From: Phycisphaerales bacterium
GTDB lineage: Bacteria > Planctomycetota > Phycisphaerae > UBA1845
Length of the DNA: 64,000 nt
Assembly (NCBI GenBank): GCA_020639115.1
Contig: JACKHG010000019.1
Location: 1 to 64,000, forward strand
Direction of reading: 5' to 3'
The notes beneath the pieces were generated by a model that was given only the letters and a program-made list of their open reading frames with translations, did not search any database and was not told the origin of the DNA. The position numbers were made by a program, and so were the translations under genes. The number at the start of each line of letters is the position of its first letter. The first letter of the stretch is position 1. Shown here piece by piece: positions 47,017 through 56,340 of this stretch.

Positions 47017-47725
47017 GTCGCAGCGTCTCCAGCGTATCGGCCACGCTTCGGCAGGCGCTTTCCGTCGCCGGCCGGTTGCCGTACACCACGTTTTCGAATG
47101 CTGTCGTCAATTCCTCGAAGGACTCGCGCACCGCCCGCCGCGGCGTCAGCTCCAGCGCGTAATCATGGTTGGTCTTGGATTGCACGAACCGCACGAGATT
47201 CTGCCGGTCGAGCCACAGAATCGCAGCCACGTAGTACCAGCGGATCGCCGTCGCCCAGTCGCCTTCGGCAAACGCCGCTTGGGCGCGGGCCAGCGCGCCG
47301 CCGTACTCCAGCTCCGCGACGCCGTACACCGCGCAATCCGCCGCCGCGCGGCGCGCGCCGCGAACGCCTCCGCCTCCGCCGAATTGCTTGTAAATCGTGT
47401 AGGCCAGGTGAACCAGGATCGCCACGAGCACCAGCACCAACCAGGTCACGATGAAGTAAAACACACCCGGCGGCAAATCGTGCAACCAGTCACGCACCGC
47501 CCGCAACAGGCCGAGGAAATGCGCCCACACCCACGTCAGCCAACTCTCCGTCGAGGCCTCGCCCCGGTTGAACTCGCGCGCCGCCAGCACCTCCTGCACC
47601 GCGGCACGCACCTCGCCGGGCGCCGGTCGCTCGGGACCCGCCGGCGCCGCGCTCGCTCCGAGCGCGACCGCCAGCAACCCGACGAGCAGGCTCATGATCC
47701 GGGTTGATCCAGTCCGCCGTGCCAT
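46988..47725 (-). CDS. DUF4129 domain membrane protein
   Basis: A product of ~245 residues has a signal peptide (MSLLVGLLAVALGASAA), a periplasmic helical stretch, a membrane helix (FYFIVTWLVLVLVAILVHLAY) and a C-terminal DUF4129 domain. That domain has AFAEGDWATAIRWYYVAAILWLDR read in parts, and FEELTTAFENVVYGNRPAT. The ATG at 47725 is taken because it gives the cleanest signal peptide; ATGs at 47761 and 47788 are possible. DUF4129 proteins are found in MoxR clusters and sometimes joined to transglutaminase-like proteins. It overlaps the DUF4350 gene by 29 bases. Confidence 0.82.
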   Translation of the reverse strand: MARRTGSTRIMSLLVGLLAVALGASAAPAGPERPAPGEVRAAVQEVLAAREFNRGEASTESWLTWVWAHFLGLLRAVRDWLHDLPPGVFYFIVTWLVLVLVAILVHLAYTIYKQFGGGGGVRGARRAAADCAVYGVAELEYGGALARAQAAFAEGDWATAIRWYYVAAILWLDRQNLVRFVQSKTNHDYALELTPRRAVRESFEELTTAFENVVYGNRPATESACRSVADTLETLRREVEPRDQA

Positions 47726-47821
47726 CCGCGTAGGGCGTTCACAATCCACGTGTAGCGTCATGACCCCCTGAGTCCGCGCAATAAACATGGGCCGATCCGC
47801 TACAGATGGATAGAGCTTGCT

Positions 47822-48643
47822 CTAGGCCATCGAGACCTCGGGCCCGCCTTGCACCGACTCCGCCAGGCGCTCGAGATCGAACGCCTCCTTGCGCACCCGC
47901 AAATCATAGTACAGCAGGATGAGCGGCGCCGTCTGCACCGGGAGGATGATCGCTTCCACGATGAGCAGAATGGCCTGGTAGATAAAAGCTGGCAGCGGCA
48001 GGTAGGCGAATATCGCGGCCGCGCCGAAAGTGATGGCCCAGCCGATTATCGCCAGCACCAGCGCCAGCAGAAACCCCTTGCCGAGATTGTCCCGCATCAA
48101 CTCACGCGACCGTCCCATGGCTGTCGATCCGCTCAGCCGCTCCAGAATCACGACCGGTGCGACCACCATGAACCACAGCGAGAAGATGACGCCCGGCACG
48201 ATGAGGAGCATGAATCCGATCACGACGACGATGCCGACGAGGAATTGCGTCCCCAGCAACGGGAGAATGCACTTCTTCGCGCGGCCAAAAGCGCTGCCCG
48301 CCTCGACGGGCTCCCCCAGCACGGCGCCGGAGATGGCGAACGTCAGCGCCGCCTGCACGAGCGGCAACACCACCACGAGGAACACCAGGCGGCCAAGGAC
48401 GTTGGCAATTTCCTGCCCGGCCGATACCGTGGGCGCCGCAAACGGGTTGTCCGGCGACACGGCCTCCGCCGCACCGGAACCCATGCCGACCAGCATCATG
48501 TAAAGGGCGTACGGAACGTACGCGATCAGCGCGATCACCATGAAGGGCACGAAGTGCGTCTTGTACATGCGGAACGTCGCGTCGAGGATGTCCCCAATCC
48601 CCATCGGACGCAGCAGAACCGGTGTTGCGGCAGTGTCGGACAT
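47822..48643 (-). CDS. Polytopic membrane protein, glycerophosphodiester-phosphodiesterase membrane-domain-like
   Basis: A 273-residue protein with about six membrane helices. The N-terminus LLRPMGIGDILDATFRMYKTHFVPFMVIALI and the central GFMLLIVPGVIFSLWFMVVAPVVILERLSG, with SRELMRDN, resemble membrane domains found on GdpP-type phosphodiesterases and DUF975-like proteins. No catalytic part is present. It is the first gene of the DUF4129-DUF4350-MoxR-DUF58 operon, separated from DUF4129 by ~100 bases. A short palindrome TAGAGC/GCTCTA covers its stop codon. Confidence 0.75.
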   Translation of the reverse strand: MSDTAATPVLLRPMGIGDILDATFRMYKTHFVPFMVIALIAYVPYALYMMLVGMGSGAAEAVSPDNPFAAPTVSAGQEIANVLGRLVFLVVVLPLVQAALTFAISGAVLGEPVEAGSAFGRAKKCILPLLGTQFLVGIVVVIGFMLLIVPGVIFSLWFMVVAPVVILERLSGSTAMGRSRELMRDNLGKGFLLALVLAIIGWAITFGAAAIFAYLPLPAFIYQAILLIVEAIILPVQTAPLILLYYDLRVRKEAFDLERLAESVQGGPEVSMA

Positions 48644-48788
48644 GACGTCAATCTCCTCGCATCAGGACCGAAGTTGATGACGCCCGCAATCTAACCGAAT
48701 TGTCCACGCCTCCGCCACTATCTCTTGGAAATTATCCATTTCCGCAGGACGCGGCAGGCTCGACCACCAGCGCCCACCCGCCAACCGC

Positions 48789-51700
48789 CTAGGGCACGCT
48801 CGCGGGATCCCCGTTGACGAAGTACATCTGCACCGCCACGTCGTCCGGGAAATCATTCACCAGGTCGATAAAGGTGTCCTGCCGCAGCACCGTGCCCGTC
48901 GGATCCCAGCGCAGCTCCACCTTGGGATACACCAGCAGGCTGCCCTTGTGGCTGATGCTCGCCCGGTCCGTCGGCGCCTGCGCCACCGGCGCACCGACTG
49001 CCGCCACGCCCGCCGAACGCTCCGGCGGCACGCCGCCCGTCACGTCCGCCCGAATCACGCCGGCCTGCGTGCCCATCCCCGCCAGATTCGACCCGAACGC
49101 GTCCCGCGCTCCGCCCGAACCGAAGTGAACCTGCGTTGCCACCACGCCCACCAGCGCAGCCGCCTCACTGATCGTGTCCCGCGGATCCCCGCCGAGCGGC
49201 ACGCCGTCCACCGGGTCATAGTCCACGTCGCAGACCTGGCTCGCCAGCCCGTCGATCTGCGCCTTGCCCTTGCTCGTCTGCAGGTTGCCGACCAGCAGGT
49301 GATTGGGATTGCCATACTGGCTGAACCATGCGCTGTCCCAGCAGGTTACGCACCGATCCAGCCCGGTCAGCTTGGTCTCGTTCTCGTTCCACACGGTGAA
49401 GCTGGCCTTCGTCGTCACCGGGCCAGCCGTCTCCTGCCGCACATCCACGGTCAGGGGCATCAACGTCAGGTCGCTGTCGAAACCCGAACCGCAGTTGAGT
49501 CCCAGCGGCTGGCTGCCCGTCGCGTAAAAATCCAACAGCAACAGGTCGTAACCGTTGTCGTACTCCACGCCGTCCAGCCCCAGCACGCCCGGCGTACCCG
49601 TCACCGCACCGTTCGCGACCCCGCTCACCACGCGAAACGCGTAACTTGCGTATTCCCAGGAGGTCCCCCGCTCGTAATTCACCACCGTCGCCCCGCCCGT
49701 CAGGTGATTCCACCGGATCTCCTCACCCTCCGCGTTCACCGCCCACGCGAGTATGAACCCGCGCAGCACCCGGTCACCCGAACCGTCCGCCGCCGGCTGA
49801 CCCGGTGGGGGACCCGGCATCAGAATCGTGAAGGGCGGCACGTCCACGCCGCCGCGACCCGTCGCCGCCGACCAGTACGTCGGCTGATTCGCCGTCAGTG
49901 AAATCCCCACATCAACCCAGTTCCACGTCGCCTCCGCCGGCGCTCCCCGCACCACTGTGATCGTCGCCGGCTCATAGGCCACCGTGGCGAATCCGCTCGG
50001 ATCCAGCGCAAAGCCCTCCGCCAGGTCACCGGCGCTCGCGCTCGCCGCGAGGCTCACCTGCCCGAGCCCGGTCGCCACGAACTGCAGCGTCGCCAGCACC
50101 ACGCTGCCGCCCGACACGGCGCTGGGAAAGGCCAGCGCCGCCAGCCCGTCACCGTCGCTCGCCGGTGCCGCGATCCACGCCGGCCCGACCGCCGGCATCC
50201 CGACCGGCTGAAGCAGCGCCGGCGCGTCGATCGTCACGTCCAGCCCCCAGCCCAGCACCGCGGGCGCGATATCGGCCACGACGTCCACGCTGAACACGTC
50301 CCCGTAGTCCACCGTCGTCGCCGAGGGCACGAACCGCACCGTCACGTCCGCCCCCGGACCCGCCACCCGCGCCGCCGCACGCGTCGGCGGCCCGTACTCC
50401 TGGAACAACGCATACCACGCCTGGTAATCCTCCAGCGTCACGCACCCGTCGAAATCCAGGTCAGCCGCCGACAGGTACGCCACGTCGCCCGCACACGAGC
50501 CGTACGCCGCCAGAAACGCGTCGAAGTCCGCGTTGTCGATCACGCCGTTGCTGTCCACGTCGCCGCCGCCGATCGGAATAACCCGCGTCCCCAACTCCGG
50601 AATCGATCCGCCCTCGTTGATCAGCGTCTCGAAGTACAGCTTGCACCCGTCGGTCAGCAGCGTCGCCCCCGGCCGGATGATCAGCACCTTCACGTACGCC
50701 GCCTCGTCGCAATCCGCCGTGCCGTCCTGCTGGTTGTCGAACTCGTCGACGATCCGCACCGTCGCGTTCGTGCCGATCTCCACCACGCCGAACGCGAAGT
50801 TGCTGTTGAACCCGCTCAGGTCCAGCGGACCGCGATCCTCCGACGCGTTCTCGATCTGCCGTTCGCCTCGTGCCGCTACCCCCGACATCGTCAGCGTGCC
50901 GTCCTCCCACGAATAACTGGACGGGTTCGTGCTCTGGTTCTGAAAACTCCCGCCGACCGCGACCTTGCCGGTCACTTCGACGGTTGCGGAAGTCTCAATC
51001 GAAAAATCACCACCGGACATGACCGTCGCGTCCGGCGCCACGTTCAGCACCGGTGGCGTCAGCCCGCGCGTCGCCCCCGAACTGAGGCTCACGTTCCCCG
51101 TCGCCGCGGCCTGCGCCGAGTTCTGCACCGAGAGCGCACCGTCGTCGATGACCGCAATCGATCCCGCCGTCGCCTGGCTGCTGCCGCGCACGTTCAGCAC
51201 CGGCGGCGTGAGCCCCCGGGCCGCCGCGAACACGACCGCGTTCCCCACCGTGACCGCGCCGCTCGCCGCCAGCGATCCGTCCTCGCTCACGTCCACCTGC
51301 CCGCTGTCCGCAACGTCGATCGTCCCCGCCGTCAGTTCGCCTTCGCCCCTGACGTTGAGCACCGGCGGCGTGAGCCCCCGCGTCACGAAGCTCTGCGTGT
51401 CGTGCACCACCACGGCGCCGCTGACATTGAGTTTCGCCATACCGACCACGTTGACCTGCCCGTCGCCGCCGACCTCCATCCCGCCCGCACCAACCGTCGT
51501 GTCCTCCGTGATGTTCAGCACCGGCGGCGTCAGCCCCCGCGCCGCGTCCGCACGCCCGACCGCTTCGTACAACACCGTGATCTGCCCGATGTCCGTCGTC
51601 GTCTCCGCCCCCAGGTTCATCGTGCCGCTGTTGATCCGCACCTCGGGTACCTGCAGAAAACCCGTCGTGGCCACGTCCGGATCAAACACGCCCCCGTCGA

Positions 51701-53009
51701 TGAACACGCTGCCCGTCAGCAGCAGCGCCCACGCGCTGCGCATCGTCATCTGCCCACCGAAGTAGATTCCCAGCGAATCCCCGCCGACGCTGACCGAGCC
51801 GCCGCCAGCGCCCAATTGAATCGTCCCGCCCAGCGCGGCGTAGTCCCCCGTCCCCGTCACGTCGAGCGCCCGCAGGTCGCTCACGTCCTCCAGCAGCAGC
51901 GTGCCGCCGCCCGTTGCCTCGAAAACCCCGTTGTTCACCTTGCTGCCGGGACCGGCGACCACCAGTTGTGTTTCTTCAACATCCGCGCTCAGGTACGATT
52001 CGTTGATGAAGTCCGCGGAAATCCGCCCGAACCCGCGAATTCCCGAACGCGACGTCATCACGTCCCCGCCGCTCCGCGACGCGATAAATGCGTCCCCGCC
52101 CGCGAGATTCACCGGCGCGCTCCCCCGGATCCCCATCGTCGTGCCCGCGATCAGCCCGTGCCCCGCCCCGACCGTCAGGCTCCCGTCGAGCTGCACGCCG
52201 TCGGTCGATTCGATCGTGAGATTCCCCTGCGTGATCCGCAGGCGCGGCTCGCCCTCCCCGCGGATCGAGTTCGCCGCCAGGTTCAGCGTCTGGATCTCCG
52301 CGTCGATGTCCAGCGTGACGTCCGCGCCGAAATTCCCGATCGTCACGTAGAACTTCCGCTTCGGCGTGTTGTCGGGCACCTCCTCCGGGTCCCAGTTCGA
52401 CGCCACGCTCCACAACCCCGTGCCGTCGATCCAGAAGCTGCACGCGTCCAGCACGTTGCCCTCGTTGCCGCTCGCCGTACCCGCCGCGATGTCGCACCCG
52501 TCCGGAATGCGGTTGAGGTTGCAGTCCGCCGCGATCCCGAACGCGATATCGCACACGTCCGCCTGCTCGTTCCCGTCGCAGTCCGGCTGGCAGTCGTCGG
52601 GAATTCCATCGTTCGTGCAGTCGTTCCCCGCCAGGTCGCATTCATCCGGTTGGCCATTGCTGTTGCAATCCGGCGCCGAACCCGCCGCCACCTCGCACGC
52701 ATCCACCTGCCCGTTCGCGTTGCAGTCGTACGCCGACGGATTGGCGATGTCGCACTCGTCAGGAATCGCGTTGAGGTTGCAGTCCAGGCTCGTCCCGCCC
52801 GCGATGTCGAGCGCGTCGTCCACGCCGTTGTCGTTGCAGTCTATCCCGCCCACGCGCACGGCTTCCGCCTGCGCCCGCTCCAGCGGCCGCAGCGGCCCCG
52901 CCTGGGCCGCGGCCCACGCCGTCAGCACGCCGCCGAGCACCACCCCCGCACCCGCCCCGCGCAGCACGCCCGTCACTGCTCCGTATCGCTTTTCCCAAAT
53001 TCGCCGCAT
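48789..53009 (-). CDS. Large secreted repeat protein with DCNxN repeats and dockerin-like EF-hands
   Basis: A 1406-residue protein with signal peptide (VVLGGVLTAWAAAQA). Residues ~50-190 hold about seven thrombospondin-3-like repeats of the form DCNxNxxPDxCDIA, typical of planctomycete cell-surface proteins. A long beta-rich region (~200-860) carries four modules containing the invariant GLTPPVLNV. At ~870-930 are two EF-hand/dockerin-like units (DSNGVIDNADFDAFL and DFDGCVTLEDYQAW), then a cohesin-like segment, and a C-terminal domain with NWVDVGISLTANQPTYWSA and KGSLLVYPKVELRWD. It is probably exported and structural or adhesive. The C-terminal domain seems to be in an unusual order. Confidence 0.82.
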   Translation of the reverse strand: MRRIWEKRYGAVTGVLRGAGAGVVLGGVLTAWAAAQAGPLRPLERAQAEAVRVGGIDCNDNGVDDALDIAGGTSLDCNLNAIPDECDIANPSAYDCNANGQVDACEVAAGSAPDCNSNGQPDECDLAGNDCTNDGIPDDCQPDCDGNEQADVCDIAFGIAADCNLNRIPDGCDIAAGTASGNEGNVLDACSFWIDGTGLWSVASNWDPEEVPDNTPKRKFYVTIGNFGADVTLDIDAEIQTLNLAANSIRGEGEPRLRITQGNLTIESTDGVQLDGSLTVGAGHGLIAGTTMGIRGSAPVNLAGGDAFIASRSGGDVMTSRSGIRGFGRISADFINESYLSADVEETQLVVAGPGSKVNNGVFEATGGGTLLLEDVSDLRALDVTGTGDYAALGGTIQLGAGGGSVSVGGDSLGIYFGGQMTMRSAWALLLTGSVFIDGGVFDPDVATTGFLQVPEVRINSGTMNLGAETTTDIGQITVLYEAVGRADAARGLTPPVLNITEDTTVGAGGMEVGGDGQVNVVGMAKLNVSGAVVVHDTQSFVTRGLTPPVLNVRGEGELTAGTIDVADSGQVDVSEDGSLAASGAVTVGNAVVFAAARGLTPPVLNVRGSSQATAGSIAVIDDGALSVQNSAQAAATGNVSLSSGATRGLTPPVLNVAPDATVMSGGDFSIETSATVEVTGKVAVGGSFQNQSTNPSSYSWEDGTLTMSGVAARGERQIENASEDRGPLDLSGFNSNFAFGVVEIGTNATVRIVDEFDNQQDGTADCDEAAYVKVLIIRPGATLLTDGCKLYFETLINEGGSIPELGTRVIPIGGGDVDSNGVIDNADFDAFLAAYGSCAGDVAYLSAADLDFDGCVTLEDYQAWYALFQEYGPPTRAAARVAGPGADVTVRFVPSATTVDYGDVFSVDVVADIAPAVLGWGLDVTIDAPALLQPVGMPAVGPAWIAAPASDGDGLAALAFPSAVSGGSVVLATLQFVATGLGQVSLAASASAGDLAEGFALDPSGFATVAYEPATITVVRGAPAEATWNWVDVGISLTANQPTYWSAATGRGGVDVPPFTILMPGPPPGQPAADGSGDRVLRGFILAWAVNAEGEEIRWNHLTGGATVVNYERGTSWEYASYAFRVVSGVANGAVTGTPGVLGLDGVEYDNGYDLLLLDFYATGSQPLGLNCGSGFDSDLTLMPLTVDVRQETAGPVTTKASFTVWNENETKLTGLDRCVTCWDSAWFSQYGNPNHLLVGNLQTSKGKAQIDGLASQVCDVDYDPVDGVPLGGDPRDTISEAAALVGVVATQVHFGSGGARDAFGSNLAGMGTQAGVIRADVTGGVPPERSAGVAAVGAPVAQAPTDRASISHKGSLLVYPKVELRWDPTGTVLRQDTFIDLVNDFPDDVAVQMYFVNGDPASVP
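51041..51540 (-). repeat. Four near-identical 30-base repeats encoding RGLTPPVLNV
   Basis: Copies lie at 51041-51070, 51191-51220, 51352-51381 and 51511-51540. They are ~150-165 bases apart, in frame, inside the 1406-residue protein. They share the core CAGCACCGGCGGCGT (one GAG for CAG and one T variant), while the ~40 residues between copies are only weakly similar. Confidence 0.85.
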
Positions 53010-53332
53010 GCCGCACCGCCTTCAGCTTCGTACCGTGAGGATTCCAGACGTGATCGGCCCCGTGGACGGACACCCGCCCAGCCCGGAACCGCGGACCTGC
53101 AGCCTGCCGTTGCCCGAAACGCCGACCGATTGAGTCGCCTTCAGCAGCCCGAGATCGCCAGCCACCAGTGTAAAAACCCCGCGAAACGCTTGCAAGCCGC
53201 ACCGCGGGTGCGCCACACCCGATTCCACCGCACGCCCCTGCCCCGAAAGTGCATTGCCGCCGCCTTCGGAGTATCATCACCCCCTCGGGACGCGCCGCGC
53301 CCCGTCCAGCGCGCACCCCCAAGGCCGGGTCG
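53010..53332. other. Divergent intergenic region
   Basis: These 323 bases separate the secreted repeat protein and the kinase. Apart from ribosome-binding regions at both ends nothing is recognised. Promoters for both genes should lie here. Confidence 0.5.
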
Positions 53333-56020
53333 ATGCAGGGCTGCCCAACACACGACGAAATCCGCCGCTTCGCTAGCGGCCACGCCGCGCCCGAAGACGC
53401 CTCGCGCGTCGCCCGCCACCTGCGCGACTGCCCGAACTGCCGCAGCCTCCTCGCCGCCGGCACCACCGACGCCACCGTGCCGCTCGCATCCACGCTCGCC
53501 GAAACGGTCGTGCAATCACCTGCCGCCGACGAGGCGACTGAGGAAACCCGCATCCTCGACGACCCCTCCGCCACTGCCCAAACCGCCGACTCCGCCGAAA
53601 CCGTCGCCACTGCCGGAAAATCCACCCTCGACTGGACCGAACCAGCCACCGTCCCGCTCGCCGGCAAATCCCCCACGGGACCCGCACCGGGCGCATGGTC
53701 ACTCGACGCCGGCGCCTCCGGCGCCACGCCCGATCGCAACTACCTCCCGTCCATCGCCGGCTACGAGATCCAACGCATCGTCGGCCGCGGCGGCATGGGC
53801 GTCGTCTACGAGGCCGTCCAACTCAAACTCCGCCGCCGCGTCGCCCTCAAGCTCCTCCCCGCGGTGGTGGGTTCCCAGCATCCCGACCTCGTCGCCCGCT
53901 TCCAGCGCGAAGCGACCGCAGCCGCCCGCCTCCACCACTCCAACATCATCCCCATCTACGACTACGGCGAGTCACGCGACGGCTACTACTACGCCATGGA
54001 ACTCATCCAGGGCGAATCGCTCGGCAGCGTCATCCGCCGCCTCGCCGCCTTCGATACGCCCCTCACCGCCCGCACCAGCGTCTCCCTCTCGCTCGGCAGC
54101 GACGTCGTCCCGCCCGACGCAGCCGCCCCCCAACCCATCGAACGCCAGATCGTCTCCCTCGGCTCCGGCGGCGTACCCTACTACCGCCAGGTCGCCGAGT
54201 GGGTCGCCTCCATCGCCGACGCCCTCGACTACGCCCACCAGCACGGCATGATTCACCGCGACATCAAGCCCGGCAACATCATGCTCGCCGCCGACGGACG
54301 CGTCATCATCCTCGACTTCGGACTCGTCAAGATGGACGACGACGTCTCCGTCACCGCCAGCGGCTCCACCGTCGGAACCTTCCGCTACATCAGCCCCGAG
54401 CAGATCGCCTGCCGCGACAAGCTCGACGGCCGCTGCGACCAGTACGCCCTCGGCGTCACCTTCTACGAGCTGCTCGTGCTCCGTCCGGCTTTTCCCGAAC
54501 TCGATCAGCGCGCCGTCCTCGACGCCGTCCTCCACCGCGAACCCACCGCGCCGCGCCGGATCGCCCCCTCCATCCCCCGCGAACTCGAGGTCGTCTGCCG
54601 CAAGGCCATGGAGAAATCCGCCAAGGACCGCTACGCGTCCTGCGCCGCGATGGCGGCTGACCTGCGCCGCTTCCTCGCCGACGTGCCCATCCAGGCCCGG
54701 CCCGCCGGACCCGTGCGCCGCGCCGTCAAGTTCGTCAAACGCCACCGCGCCGCGTCCCTCACCACGCTGACCGCGCTGCTCCTCGCCACCTCCATCGCCT
54801 TCGGCGCCTGGCAACGCGAAAAGGCCCACCGCCTCCGCCTCGACGCCCTCCTCCGCGAGGCCGTCGCCGCCTGGCAACAACGCGACTGGAACTCCGCCGA
54901 AGACAAGTTCCAGCAGGTCCTCGCCGCCGACCCCCACGACTTCCGCGCGCTCGTGAACTTCGCAGCCACCCGCAAGGACGAGTACTTCGCCGACCCGCGT
55001 CCCGAACTCCTCGCCGAGGCCGCCGCCCTCCTCGACCGCGCCCTCCGCGATCAGCCCACCCGGCCCGAAATCTGGAACTTCCGCGGCGTCGTCCTCCGCG
55101 AACAGGGCAAGCTGAGCGAAGCGCTCGCCGCCCACGAGAAGGCCGCCGAACTCGCTCCCGACCACGACGTCACCTGGATCAATCTCGCGACCGTGCGGGC
55201 CATGGTCGGCGACTTGGAAAAAGCCGAAGAGGAGATGCGCCGGGGCATCGACCTCGGCGCCGGCAAGTGGGGGCCCAAGGCCTGGTACAACCTCGCTGCC
55301 GTCCAGCTCGAACTCGACCGCCCGGAAGCCCTCGCCTCCACCCTCCAGGCCATCGACCACCCCCCGGAAAAGGTCGACGACCTCTGGCGCCCCGCCCCAT
55401 ACCTGCTCCGCACGCGCCTCTACCTGAATCGAGCCCATCAGAGCCCCGGGCGCAAGCCCGGGGACAAACTCGACGATCGTCATACCGACGCGAATCAACC
55501 CAACGACGCCGTTAGCGGCATCACCCCCGCCCCCAGAACTCCACCCGACGAACCCGCCGCCGACCTCCGCGCAGCCGTACGCTCCGCCATCGTCGCCGAC
55601 GAACTCTGCGCCCCCATCGCCCGCCGCAAACCCGCCAACCTCCTCGAGCGCCTCGTCCTCGCCCGCGCCAAACGCAACCTCGCCCTCGCCGAACTCCGCG
55701 CCCAACACTGGACCGAGGCCCTGTCAGCCGCCGAAGCCGCCCGCGCCTACGCCGACCTCCCGTCCGCAGCCGACCTCATCGCCGCCATCGCCCGCGCCCA
55801 CCTCGGCGAACCCGACGTCGCGAAGATCCACTACGCCCGCGCCCTCGCCAACTGGCCCCCAGCCCTCCGCGAATCCCCCTACACCGTCCGCGCCGACGGC
55901 GGCATGCTCTGGTTCGAAAACGCAGCCACCCTCGAATCCCTCCGCACCGAAGCCGAAACCCTCATCGAAGGTCAAAAGTCAAAGGTCGCAGGTCAAACGT
56001 CAAAAACGCAAGGCCAGTAG
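53333..56020 (+). CDS. Serine/threonine protein kinase with zinc-finger-like head and TPR tail
   Basis: From the ATG at 53333 the product has 895 residues. Residues 1-50 include HxxxxxxDCPNCRSLL, an anti-sigma-type zinc-binding pattern. The kinase domain (~140-450) has GRGGMGVVYEA, VALKLL, MIHRDIKPGNIML, ILDFGLVK and a complete APE-like region (YISPEQ). A membrane helix (TALLLATSIAFGAW) follows, then a TPR-rich extracytoplasmic region. Such kinases are abundant in planctomycetes and phosphorylate unknown targets. Within the TPR part the segment QSPGRKPGDKLDD is encoded by a palindrome, and the last residues (KSKVAGQTSKTQGQ) by a GGTCAAA-like repeat. This suggests repeat sequence was captured into the coding region. 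Confidence 0.92.
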   Translation: MQGCPTHDEIRRFASGHAAPEDASRVARHLRDCPNCRSLLAAGTTDATVPLASTLAETVVQSPAADEATEETRILDDPSATAQTADSAETVATAGKSTLDWTEPATVPLAGKSPTGPAPGAWSLDAGASGATPDRNYLPSIAGYEIQRIVGRGGMGVVYEAVQLKLRRRVALKLLPAVVGSQHPDLVARFQREATAAARLHHSNIIPIYDYGESRDGYYYAMELIQGESLGSVIRRLAAFDTPLTARTSVSLSLGSDVVPPDAAAPQPIERQIVSLGSGGVPYYRQVAEWVASIADALDYAHQHGMIHRDIKPGNIMLAADGRVIILDFGLVKMDDDVSVTASGSTVGTFRYISPEQIACRDKLDGRCDQYALGVTFYELLVLRPAFPELDQRAVLDAVLHREPTAPRRIAPSIPRELEVVCRKAMEKSAKDRYASCAAMAADLRRFLADVPIQARPAGPVRRAVKFVKRHRAASLTTLTALLLATSIAFGAWQREKAHRLRLDALLREAVAAWQQRDWNSAEDKFQQVLAADPHDFRALVNFAATRKDEYFADPRPELLAEAAALLDRALRDQPTRPEIWNFRGVVLREQGKLSEALAAHEKAAELAPDHDVTWINLATVRAMVGDLEKAEEEMRRGIDLGAGKWGPKAWYNLAAVQLELDRPEALASTLQAIDHPPEKVDDLWRPAPYLLRTRLYLNRAHQSPGRKPGDKLDDRHTDANQPNDAVSGITPAPRTPPDEPAADLRAAVRSAIVADELCAPIARRKPANLLERLVLARAKRNLALAELRAQHWTEALSAAEAARAYADLPSAADLIAAIARAHLGEPDVAKIHYARALANWPPALRESPYTVRADGGMLWFENAATLESLRTEAETLIEGQKSKVAGQTSKTQGQ
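55444..55463. repeat. REP-like palindrome inside the kinase coding sequence
   Basis: CCCCGGG (55444-55450) and CCCGGGG (55457-55463) form a perfect seven-base stem with loop CGCAAG. It is translated in frame as SPGRKPG within a low-complexity linker between TPR units. Confidence 0.8.
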
Positions 56021-56340
56021 TGTGCTCCCGACGTTCGTCGGGACTCTTGATCAGTGCCGTGTGCGCGTGTGCCACTGCGCTCGAGCAGTGCCCACGTCGC
56101 AAGTGCAACATCGCTCGAGCAGTGCCAACGCCATCAGCGCCGCGTCTTCAACAGAGCCGCGCCTGTAAGGAAGCGGAACGGCGCTCCAACAGACAAGGCC
56201 TGTAAGGGAAGCGGAACGGCGCCCCAACAGAGCGCGCCCAAAGGAAGCGGAGTCGGAAACCGGTCCCCTGTAGAAGAATGTCTCCTGAAGAAGCGGAACG
56301 AACCCCCCAGCCCCAAAACGTCCCCACCGCTGCATTGAAT
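56021..56340. repeat. Island of short dispersed repeats after the kinase gene
   Basis: There is no gene here. The hairpin-forming CACTGCGCTCGAGCAGTG appears at ~56073-56090, with a second, degraded CGCTCGAGCAGTGCCA at ~56112. Then come about three copies of CAACAGAG...CCTGTAAGGAAGCGGAACGGCG (56148-56180, 56197-56219, 56226-56250). A fourth copy is at 57039-57068. These look like non-coding repeats or former insertion targets. Confidence 0.7.
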
